In this document: piece after piece, positions 57,223 through 64,000 of the stretch
Numbering within the stretch: position 1 is the first letter of the stretch
How the letters are laid out: every line of letters begins with the position of its first letter
Assembly (NCBI GenBank): GCA_903820085.1
Contig: CAIJGA010000010.1
Coordinates: forward strand, 47,555-111,554
Direction of reading: 5' to 3'
DNA length: 64,000 nucleotides
DNA from: an uncultured Chlorobiaceae bacterium
GTDB taxonomy: Bacteria; Bacteroidota; Chlorobiia; Chlorobiales; Chlorobiaceae
Made by a program: the position numbers and the translations under genes
The notes under the pieces: model-generated
Databases searched by the model: none
Seen by the model: only the letters and a program-made list of their open reading frames with translations
What the model was told of the DNA's origin: nothing

Positions 57223-58239
57223 TTAAGCCTGTGTGTTACGGGAAGGCACCTGCTGAACGGTCACCATATTGGCAAGCCGGTCAGCCAATACTACGAGTTC
57301 ACGGATGTTTCCGGGGGCATCAACCCAGCTTGCCCGCAGCCGGTTGCTGAAAAAAGTCATCTGCCGCTTTGCATAATTGCGGGTATGCTGCTTTATCAGC
57401 AAAAGAGCGTCATAACGGGAGATTTTGCCGTCAAAGTATTGAAAAAGTTCCTGATATCCCACCGATTGCAGGGCCGAGACTTTTCCTTCGGCAAGGAGTG
57501 CATGATATTTATGGTAGAGCCTTTCAGCCTCGTCACAGAGCCCTGCCTCAACCATCTTATCGGTACGCAGGTTGATGCGCCGATAAAGGGCCTCACGGGG
57601 CATGGCAAGCCCTGCGGTGACAAAGGAGAGCCCGCCTTGCTGCTGCTTGCCCTTTGCCTGCAGCTCCGTAACGCTCAGGCCGGTTATCTCAATAATTTCA
57701 AGGCTCCTCACGAGCCGCTGGCTCTTTGTAGGGTCAAGCGTTGCCGCCTGTTCGGGATCTCTGGCGAGCAGCCTGGCATAGAGTTTTTCTTTTCCTTCGC
57801 GCTCAAGTTCCTCAAGGAGTCGTGCCCGAATTTCAGGGTTTGCCGGAGGCAGATCGGCAAACCCTTCAATCAGTCCCTCAAGATAGAGGGTCGAGCCGCC
57901 GGCAACAACCGCATGCTTGCCCTGCCGGTGCAGCTCCTGAATCCGCTTTACGGCATCAGCAGCAAAGTCGCCCGCTGTAAAAGGTTCACCGATATTCTTT
58001 TCATTGACAAAATGGTGCTTCACCTCATCAAGCACCTCCGGCGAAGGCTTGGCCGCACCGATATCAAGCTCACGGTAGACCTGCCGTGAATCGGCCGAGA
58101 TGATTTCACCTCCGATCTTTTTCGCCACAGCCAAAGCCAGGGCCGATTTGCCTGAAGCCGTCGGGCCAAGAATGACCAGAACCGGAGGCTGTGCTGTGCC
58201 TGCAGAAGGCATATCGATTTTCGGATGCAGATGGTTCAT
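57223..58239 (-). CDS. miaA: tRNA dimethylallyltransferase
   Basis: Adds dimethylallyl to A37 of tRNAs reading UNN codons. 338 aa: P-loop GPTASGKSALALAV, ADSRQVYRELDIGAAKP, the FTAGDFA segment and C-terminal QHTRNYAKRQMTFF. Slightly longer than E. coli MiaA at the N-terminus. Supplied by the isoprenoid pathway (see ispD). Confidence 0.96.
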   Translation of the reverse strand: MNHLHPKIDMPSAGTAQPPVLVILGPTASGKSALALAVAKKIGGEIISADSRQVYRELDIGAAKPSPEVLDEVKHHFVNEKNIGEPFTAGDFAADAVKRIQELHRQGKHAVVAGGSTLYLEGLIEGFADLPPANPEIRARLLEELEREGKEKLYARLLARDPEQAATLDPTKSQRLVRSLEIIEITGLSVTELQAKGKQQQGGLSFVTAGLAMPREALYRRINLRTDKMVEAGLCDEAERLYHKYHALLAEGKVSALQSVGYQELFQYFDGKISRYDALLLIKQHTRNYAKRQMTFFSNRLRASWVDAPGNIRELVVLADRLANMVTVQQVPSRNTQA

Positions 58240-58435
58240 ACGGCCAAGATAAACGATAAACGGCTAATCCAAACCCCTGCAGCATTCAAAATTCCCCCAC
58301 TTGCCATAAACTCATCTTATTGCCTTTGGGCAGAAAACCAAAACCCTCGGGACACAAAGGCCGATAATTGCTGGATCAAGGCGGTAGATGGACAGTCAAG
58401 ATGGTGCTGTTCTTCATACTGTAAAATATGCGATA

Positions 58436-58464
58436 TTGACTTGCAGCTTAACCTGCGATAATTT
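58436..58464 (+). promoter_or_regulatory. Possible sigma70-type promoter of the helicase gene
   Basis: TTGACT (58436-58441), a 17-bp spacer and TAATTT (58459-58464), 35 bp before the start codon. By eye only. Confidence 0.3.
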
Positions 58465-58498
58465 GGTTATTTCGCCCGTTAATGGAGGAGCGTTTTTG

Positions 58499-61400
58499 AT
58501 GAAGCAACTTGCCTTTGGCATTTACGAAGCACTTATTGATGAGTCGATCCGCGAAGCTCTCGCCAGCAGGCCGGAACTGCGGAGTGTTTTTGGCAAGATC
58601 GACCCAGAAGAGCTCCCGGGTCTCTATGCATCATTTGTGGCCAAGGTGCTGGAGCAGGCATTGCGAGAGGAGAGGAACCCGGAAAAACGGTTTGAGCTCT
58701 GCAACCGGATTCTTGCTCAGGTAGCAGGGGAGCCGGGCATGAGCCACCTTGCCAAGCATCGCCTTATCAAAGAAAAAAAATCGATCCTTCTTGAGATCAC
58801 TCCTGCAAATTACGCTTCATCAGGACTTCCGCGCCCCCAGTCGTCCCTGACTGAAAGCAGCCTTTTTACCGGCTCGCCCCAAGAACCGCAGCTCGCCCAT
58901 GAACTGCTCGAAGAGATGAAGTCTGCCGACAGTGTCGACATCCTGGTCTCCTTTATCAAGTGGACCGGCTTGCGTTTGCTGATGCCGGCATTTGAGGATC
59001 TCCGTCTGCGAGAGATTCCGGTTCGGGTTATTACGACTTCATACATGGGGGCATCTGATGCCCCGGCTGTTGAGTGGCTGGCTGCAATGCCAAACGTCAA
59101 GGTGCGCCTCTCCTACGATACCGAACGCACACGGCTTCATGCAAAGGCCTATCATTTCAAGCGAAAGTCAGATTACTCGACGGCCTATATCGGTTCGGCC
59201 AACATGTCGAATGCGGCCATGACCAGCGGTTTGGAGTGGAACCTCAAGGTTACCGCCCAGGATATGGGCCATATCCTTGAGAAATTTACCGCAGAATTTG
59301 AAACCTACTGGAACAGCAAGGAATTTATTCCGTTTGACCATCTGCAACCTGAGCGTTTCAGGGATGCCATCGGCCGCGAACGAAACAAAAATGCCAGAGT
59401 CCGGAACGTTTTTTTTGACCTTTCGCCGCACCCCTTCCAGGAGCGCATCCTCGAAGCGCTGCAGCGGGAGCGCGAACTCCACCATCGCTATAAAAACCTT
59501 ATCATAGCTGCTACCGGAACCGGCAAGACCGTGGTTGCGGCTTTCGATTTTCATGAGTTCTGCAAGAGAGGGAAGGGCCAGGCAAAGCTTCTCTTTGTTG
59601 CACACCGCAAGGAGATTCTGGAGCAGGCACTCGTTACCTTCAGGAACGTCCTTCATGACCATAATTTCGGGGAGCTCCTTGTCGGCAATTATTTGCCCAA
59701 TCGCCGGGAACATCTCTTTTGCTCGGTACAGATGCTCTCGAGCCGGCAACTGTGGAAGGAGGTCGGCGCAAGCTTCTACGACTATATTGTTGTTGACGAG
59801 GTCCATCATGGTACTTCTGACAGCTATCGCCCGGTTTTTGACCATTTCAGGCCAACCATCCTTCTTGGCCTAACTGCTACCCCGGAGCGGATGGACGGGA
59901 AATCTGTTGCTGCCGACTTCCATAACACCTTTGCAGCTGAGATTCGTCTGCCGGAAGCACTTGAGGAGAAGCTGCTCTGTCCCTTCCATTATTTTGGCGT
60001 TTCGGACCCTGTTGCCACCAATCATGATCGTTTCTGGAGCAACGGCAACTACAGCAGGTCGGCCCTTGAAAACGTCTATACCGGTGACCACGTCAACGCC
60101 CTCCAGCGTCTTAGTGCCATCATCGGGGCTTTGGAACGTTACCAGCCTGACTATCGCAAGAAGGCCAAGGGCATAGGATTTTGCGTTACGGTTAACCATG
60201 CGCTCTACATGGCAAAGTGCTTTAATGAGAGAGGGATTTCTTCTGCAGCAGTGGTTTCAGGCATTGCATCCGACGACCGCAATCAGGCTATTTCTGACTT
60301 CAAGAGCGGACAGCTCAAGTTCCTGTTTACTGTTGACGTTTTTAATGAAGGCCTTGATATTCCGGATATCAATCTTGTCCTGTTCCTCCGTCCCACCGAG
60401 AGTCTCACCGTTTTTCTCCAGCAGTTGGGGCGAGGCCTCCGTCATGCTCCGGAGAAGGAGTGCCTGACGGTTCTTGATTTTGTGGGGCAAGTTCATCAGC
60501 GCTACCGGATGGACACCCGATTCCGCGCGCTGCTGCCCAAGCACCGGTACGCCATAGATCGAGAAGTTGAGATGGATTTTCCGCATCTGCCGCCAGGCTG
60601 TTCCATCCAGCTTGACCGTCAGTCGCGCGAATATGTTCTCAAAAATATCAGGGAGAACCTCAAAAACCTCCAGGTCCAGGTGCCGGACCGGTTACAGACC
60701 TTCACGAGCGAAAGCGGCCTGGAATTGACCTTTGGCAATTTCATCCGTTACCACGATTACGAACCCGAGGTTCTGCTGGCAAAAGAGTCCTGGTCGGGGT
60801 GGAAAGCCAAGGTGCAGCTCGTCCCGGTTCCTCTTGACGAGGATCTTGCCCTCTTGAAAAAGGCACTCATCCGGGCAGCATTCATCAACGGCCCGAAGGA
60901 GGCGGCGCTGCTGCAACGCGTTATTGCCAAGGTTATGCAAGGCGCAATTCAAGAGGCTGCAGAGCTTGCCGGACAATCGGCGATGATTCTCTACTATCGC
61001 ATCTGGGCAGAGAGGGGAGCCAAACTTGGCATAACCTCTTTTGAAGAGTCGCTCGTGCGTCTTTCCAAAAACCCGTCAATCATGTCTGACCTCGACGAAA
61101 TCCTGAGCTGGTCAATCGAGAGGAGCGAAGCCAGTGGCCAGATACCCGACTTGCCCTTTAACTCTCCGCTCGAACTGCACGCCCAATACGGCGGAAGAGT
61201 AATCCAGGCAGCATTCGGCAAAGCAACCCTTGAAACGACCGGACAGACGGGAGTTGGGGTATTCCACTTCCCCGAGGTAAAGGCCTATGCGCTCCTGATT
61301 ACGTTTCAGAAAACCGCAAAAGAGTTTTCGCCCAGTACCATGTATGCTGATTACCCCATCAGCAGAGAGCTGCTGCATTGGGAGTCGCAGGCAAATACCG

Positions 61401-61636
61401 CACAGCATCACCAGGATGGCCTGAACCTTATCCATCATGTTGAGCGAGGCTATACGGTTCTGGTTTTTGCCCGTGACCAGAAAAACCGCAATAAAGCCAC
61501 CGTCCCGTTTACCTACCTTGGCCCTGCAGAGCTGGTGAGCTATGAGAGTGAGAGGCCCATAAGGATGATCTGGCGGTTATGCCACCAGATGCCGGTTGAG
61601 ATGTTTGAGGAGAACAGAAGAACCGGGCAGACCTGA
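58499..61636 (+). CDS. PLD-DEVH helicase-DUF3427 protein
   Basis: 1045 aa. After an N-terminal region of unknown type (about 1-125) comes a phospholipase D-like domain with one HKD motif (HAKAYHF...GSANMS, about 213-235). An SF2 helicase follows with Walker A ATGTGKT (about 339), Walker B DEVHHG (about 433), and motif VI QQLGRGLRHA (about 640). The rest is DUF3427-like. The single HKD suggests dimerisation to build a nuclease site. Such proteins are patchily distributed and occur in defence islands; a role in cutting or remodelling foreign DNA is inferred. The ATG at 58499 has GGAGGAG at good distance. Downstream are toxin-antitoxin genes. Confidence 0.88.
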   Translation: MKQLAFGIYEALIDESIREALASRPELRSVFGKIDPEELPGLYASFVAKVLEQALREERNPEKRFELCNRILAQVAGEPGMSHLAKHRLIKEKKSILLEITPANYASSGLPRPQSSLTESSLFTGSPQEPQLAHELLEEMKSADSVDILVSFIKWTGLRLLMPAFEDLRLREIPVRVITTSYMGASDAPAVEWLAAMPNVKVRLSYDTERTRLHAKAYHFKRKSDYSTAYIGSANMSNAAMTSGLEWNLKVTAQDMGHILEKFTAEFETYWNSKEFIPFDHLQPERFRDAIGRERNKNARVRNVFFDLSPHPFQERILEALQRERELHHRYKNLIIAATGTGKTVVAAFDFHEFCKRGKGQAKLLFVAHRKEILEQALVTFRNVLHDHNFGELLVGNYLPNRREHLFCSVQMLSSRQLWKEVGASFYDYIVVDEVHHGTSDSYRPVFDHFRPTILLGLTATPERMDGKSVAADFHNTFAAEIRLPEALEEKLLCPFHYFGVSDPVATNHDRFWSNGNYSRSALENVYTGDHVNALQRLSAIIGALERYQPDYRKKAKGIGFCVTVNHALYMAKCFNERGISSAAVVSGIASDDRNQAISDFKSGQLKFLFTVDVFNEGLDIPDINLVLFLRPTESLTVFLQQLGRGLRHAPEKECLTVLDFVGQVHQRYRMDTRFRALLPKHRYAIDREVEMDFPHLPPGCSIQLDRQSREYVLKNIRENLKNLQVQVPDRLQTFTSESGLELTFGNFIRYHDYEPEVLLAKESWSGWKAKVQLVPVPLDEDLALLKKALIRAAFINGPKEAALLQRVIAKVMQGAIQEAAELAGQSAMILYYRIWAERGAKLGITSFEESLVRLSKNPSIMSDLDEILSWSIERSEASGQIPDLPFNSPLELHAQYGGRVIQAAFGKATLETTGQTGVGVFHFPEVKAYALLITFQKTAKEFSPSTMYADYPISRELLHWESQANTAQHHQDGLNLIHHVERGYTVLVFARDQKNRNKATVPFTYLGPAELVSYESERPIRMIWRLCHQMPVEMFEENRRTGQT

Positions 61637-61677
61637 GTTCGCTCCTCGATTTTCCAATTCAGCTGTTGGTTTTTGAA

Positions 61678-61950
61678 ATGGTCAAGGATCTTTTTGAGGT
61701 CGGAGCGATGGATGAAGTAACGATGCGTACAGTTGAATCGATTTGTTTGCCGGAGGCAAAGGTTTTTCGCCCGGAGGACATCCGCCGCATTCGGAAAAAA
61801 AATCATCTCAGCCAACCTGTTTTTGCCTTGATGCTCGTGATTGGCAAAACGACTGTTCAGCAATGGGAGCAGGGGGTAAAGAAGCCCTGCGGAGCTGCTA
61901 AGCGTTTATTGGACGTGATCGACCGGAAGGGTATTGCGATACTAAGCTGA
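61678..61950 (+). CDS. HigA-type antitoxin / XRE-family regulator without visible toxin
   Basis: 90 aa. Helical N-terminus, then a Pro-Glu linker and HTH: RPEDIRRIRKKNHLSQPVFALML, TTVQQWEQGVKKPCGAAKRLL. This is the layout of HigA/NadS antitoxins whose toxin gene (RelE-like) normally lies directly upstream; here the upstream gene is the helicase, 41 nt away. It may be an orphan, or regulate the helicase locus. The ATG at 61678 is used; a TTG lies four codons before. Confidence 0.85.
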   Translation: MVKDLFEVGAMDEVTMRTVESICLPEAKVFRPEDIRRIRKKNHLSQPVFALMLVIGKTTVQQWEQGVKKPCGAAKRLLDVIDRKGIAILS

Positions 61951-61977
61951 TGTATCCCTCAAGCTGGAGCTGCCATT

Positions 61978-62193
61978 ATGAAACCAAAAGATATTCGACT
62001 TTCTCCTGATCCTGATATGGCAGGATCCTATGCGGCGATGCAACGTGCAGGAAGAGCTGCGGAGGATCTCGCCATTCGTACCAATACCGCCATTATCACT
62101 ATGATTGACGGTAAGGTCGTGCGTCTCACGGCCGAAGAGATTCTTAAAAGACGTCAAGCTGAAATCAACTCTCCCCGGACGGCGTCAGAGTAA
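61978..62193 (+). CDS. Small hypothetical protein
   Basis: 71 aa, 27 nt behind the HTH gene on the same strand. Sequence: Pro/Asp-rich start, an Ala/Arg helix (MQRAGRAAEDLAIRT), a strand pair AIITMIDGKVVRL and a final Glu/Arg helix. It has the size and layout of small antitoxin-like proteins, but I do not recognise a family. GGAG before the ATG. Confidence 0.55.
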   Translation: MKPKDIRLSPDPDMAGSYAAMQRAGRAAEDLAIRTNTAIITMIDGKVVRLTAEEILKRRQAEINSPRTASE

Positions 62194-62261
62194 TCCGAGT
62201 CTGCTCCGTTACTGCAAGCATGAAGACTCAAAATCGATCACCCTTATCCGGGAGTTGGGAC

Positions 62262-62543
62262 TTATGCAAGATTTTTTTTACTTGAATCGGTCAGTTTACC
62301 AGTAACATATTTATGGAGAATACTTGTAACAAGTGTTTGATATGGAATTCCTTCTTCGAGTGCCTTTGTCTTTAATGCTTCAACATCTCTTTTTGAAACA
62401 CGAACATTAATTCTATAATCCTTTAATGCTGTTTCGGAGGCAGCCTTCATTAACTGACTTCTAACTGTATTAAAATCCTTTACGGATTCCCATTCTCCAG
62501 ACTCAATTGACTCGATAATTTCAGTTTCATCATTATCGTTCAT
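62262..62543 (-). CDS. RHH/CopG-like antitoxin (BrnA-type partner)
   Basis: 93 aa, with a flexible acidic N-terminus (ESGEWESVKDF) and a C-terminal ribbon-helix-helix-like segment, YRINVRVSKRDVEALKTKALEEGIPYQTLVTSILHKY when read in pieces. The ATG overlaps the ancestral toxin stop (ATGA) and is preceded by AGGAGG, so coupled translation is expected. Would neutralise the toxin and repress the operon. Complete. Confidence 0.85.
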   Translation of the reverse strand: MNDNDETEIIESIESGEWESVKDFNTVRSQLMKAASETALKDYRINVRVSKRDVEALKTKALEEGIPYQTLVTSILHKYVTGKLTDSSKKNLA

Positions 62544-62821
62544 AATAAACCTCCTAAATTGTAGTATTTGGTATACTTCCTGCTTGGATACAATGTTTTC
62601 ATAAAAAAGTCACCATCTTTTTCAGCGACTCACGGAATACATATTGCATAACTATCAATTTCAACAATCAAGATAAGTTGTTGTCCATATTTTGCTGTGT
62701 TTGACTGTTCCAGCACATCTATCAAATGTCCTTCTTCAATGGCAACAACTACTCGTTCGAAAGAAATGCCCCGCTCCTCTTTCAATAGCTTGATTTTTTC
62801 TTCATTCCAGAAAAAGCTCAT
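62540..62821 (-). pseudogene. BrnT-like toxin interrupted by in-frame TGA
   Basis: The N-terminal 63 codons (FFWNEEKIKLLKEERGISFE...) match BrnT-like ribonuclease toxins. An in-frame TGA at 62630-62632 then stops the frame, but the same frame goes on with VAEKDGDFFMKTLYPSRKYT, the normal toxin C-terminus, and ends at a TGA overlapping the antitoxin ATG. One codon change restores a 93-aa toxin. So the toxin is probably dead while the antitoxin is intact; readthrough or a sequencing error is the alternative. Confidence 0.72.
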
Positions 62822-63592
62822 AATTAGATTTTACACCAACGATACCGAAAGAGTTTATTTTTCTGCAATTCATCCGCTTTAAATAATGGCAATCAAGGGT
62901 AACGGTTAAAATGAAAGGCAGTTAACGAGCCACAATCAGGAATAATTATCTCCTGAATTACCCAAGAACATCCCTCGACCTCATCAACACAGTAACAAAA
63001 AACCGTAAAACAGCCAAACATGATGGCCGTCATCCCCCCAAACCCCTCCAAGAGTACCGCGGTATAGCAGCAGGGATTTGAGGTCAGGATTGATGTTGGC
63101 ACACAACTCAAAACCGACCACACTTATCCGAAAATCGGCTCATCCCTGAGGAGCAAAAGCGTTATCATGGGCAAGAACGGGTGGGGTGATGCCACCCAGG
63201 AGTCTATTCCAAAATCGCCTGTTGTTTTGAAGTATTACCGCATTATGTTTATCATGGTATAAATGGTTCGAAAAAAAACGAGAGATCATCATGTTCAGCA
63301 AAAAGGGATTCACCGGTGACCCTTGCTCAGGATTTGACGCAACCCCTTCTTTTTTTACTGACCTGTACAGATAAAAGCAAAAAGCCTCTCTCCCATTCAT
63401 GCCCATCAACACTTGGATACCGATCAAAAGGTCACTCGCTACTTGTGCGGACTACATGCTCAGAACTTCAAGTAATGTTGGCGTATCGCGCCTAAGCTGA
63501 TTGAATCAATCCATTCATTAGATTTTTCAAAATCGAACCTAGTTCTATATATTTGATAAAATCAGGCATTCTCACCGGTCAAAAAAACAAGC
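62822..63592. other. Gene-poor accessory DNA
   Basis: About 770 bp with only short frames lacking recognisable domains (for example 62893-63123 and 63140-63427 on the minus strand). Likely debris between toxin-antitoxin loci. Near its right end are two small palindromes that may belong to the next operon. Confidence 0.5.
63499..63534 (+). promoter_or_regulatory. Candidate operator: two palindromes upstream of the RelE-like gene
   Basis: GATTGA-A-TCAATC (63499-63511) and GATTTT-TC-AAAATC (63521-63534), 59-94 bp before the toxin start. HTH antitoxins usually bind such sites to autoregulate; the match is only positional. Confidence 0.3.
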
Positions 63593-63967
63593 GTGCAGAT
63601 TTTCAAAAACAAGTGGTTTTCAAAGTTCGCCAAGGAAGAGGGAATTCTGGATAAAGAGCTGTGCGATGCGGTGTACAATGCCGAAAGAGGATTGATAGAT
63701 GCGGATTACGGGGGATGTGTTATCAAGCAGAGGATTGCTCGGCCCAATGAAGGAAAGTCAGGTGGATTTCGGTCGATTATCCTTTATCGTCGGGAAGATA
63801 AAGCTTTCTTCGTTTTTGGCTTTCCAAAAAACGACAAAGACAACATAAAAACAGACGAAGTTCGATGGTTCAAAAAGATGGCGAAAAGCACTTTTGAGCT
63901 TTCTGAAGATCAGCTCGAAAAACTTATTAAAACAGGGGACTTCCGGCCCGTAAAATGCAATGAATAA
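63593..63967 (+). CDS. RelE-family toxin (PF06296-like)
   Basis: 124 aa, GTG start. Strongly resembles the RelE/HigB-like group with KNKWFSKFAKEEG, DAVYNAERGLIDADYGGCVIKQRIAR, GKSGGFRSI and FVFGFPKNDKDN, full length. The known group cleaves mRNA on the ribosome. The antitoxin start lies inside its last codons, an 8-nt overlap, as in toxin-first HigBA operons. Confidence 0.9.
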   Translation: MQIFKNKWFSKFAKEEGILDKELCDAVYNAERGLIDADYGGCVIKQRIARPNEGKSGGFRSIILYRREDKAFFVFGFPKNDKDNIKTDEVRWFKKMAKSTFELSEDQLEKLIKTGDFRPVKCNE

Positions 63968-64000
63968 AGTCAAAACATACAAAAGCGACGCATTTGCAGC
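63960..64000 (+). CDS. HTH antitoxin, 5' end only
   Basis: ATG at 63960 begins MNKVKTYKSDAFA and leaves the window. This start is typical of the XRE antitoxins paired with this RelE type (KTYKSDAFAAIHE). Too little is present to say more. Confidence 0.7.
   Translation, partial: MNKVKTYKSDAFA

Noticed and set aside
62630..62632. TGA in the toxin as a selenocysteine codon
   Set aside because: Family members have no selenocysteine there and no SECIS-like hairpin follows; a nonsense mutation explains it more simply.
62893..63427. Two minus-strand frames (76 and 95 aa) in the accessory island
   Set aside because: Low-complexity, Cys-rich or patternless translations without homology signs or start signals; more likely debris.

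Overview
The window looks like the chromosome of a green sulfur bacterium (Chlorobiaceae, Chlorobium/Pelodictyon type). The main evidence is a BciA-type 8-vinyl reductase, a plant-type carotene desaturase, a BchE/BchQ/BchR-like B12-radical SAM protein and a small protein resembling chlorosome envelope (Csm) proteins. The gene mix otherwise fits a compact anaerobic phototroph genome. I saw no rRNA operon, intact insertion sequence, prophage or CRISPR array.

Layout. 0-5.3 kb: 3' part of dnaX (frame broken at an A10 run), aspS, a ParE-like toxin remnant, a B12-radical SAM enzyme and a hotdog thioesterase. 5.3-15.8 kb (minus strand): tRNA-Gly and a CAT tRNA, ispD, queA, a beta-phosphoglucomutase/GH65 phosphorylase fusion with a trehalose-phosphatase-like HAD protein, then tmk and a tight run of SDR, APC permease and zinc protease. 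16-22.6 kb: Csm-like protein with an internal 66-bp duplication, small membrane protein, ferredoxin-nitroreductase, pfkA, bciA, slipin, universal stress protein. 22.6-31.7 kb (minus): a translationally coupled propionate operon, prpE-mce-carboxyltransferase-mutA-mutB-meaB, taking propionate to succinyl-CoA. 31.8-36.1 kb: rsmA, C-terminal half of a split transketolase, ebfC, recR, carotene desaturase. 36.1-37.5 kb: gene debris (histidine-kinase and TPR fragments) around a flavodoxin-like gene, then tRNA-Arg and tRNA-Pro. 37.7-43 kb: nitroreductase, P-type ATPase, CDF transporter, secreted EEP-family hydrolase. 43.1-52.5 kb (plus): housekeeping genes (purC, dedA, N-terminal transketolase half, rsmD, coaD, aspartate aminotransferase, acyltransferase, ricT, metG, initiator tRNA). 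52.5-58.2 kb: NamZ-like muramidase, tandem cfa paralogues, an unusual STAS protein, miaA.

58.4-64 kb is the accessory part: a PLD-DEVH helicase-DUF3427 protein, then an apparently orphan HigA-like antitoxin, an unknown small ORF, a toxin-antitoxin pair whose toxin has an in-frame TGA but whose antitoxin is intact, about 770 bp without a supportable gene, and a complete RelE-like toxin whose antitoxin runs off the window. This is the likeliest place for a poorly described system, probably defence-related, but that reading is inference from domain content and context.

Other points of interest are the dnaX homopolymer frameshift (a gamma/tau switch in which the zero frame would give the short form), the carboxyltransferase with AccA-AccD domain order and no biotin subunits beside it, transketolase halves 11 kb apart, and a STAS protein with Cys at the position usually held by the phosphorylated Ser.
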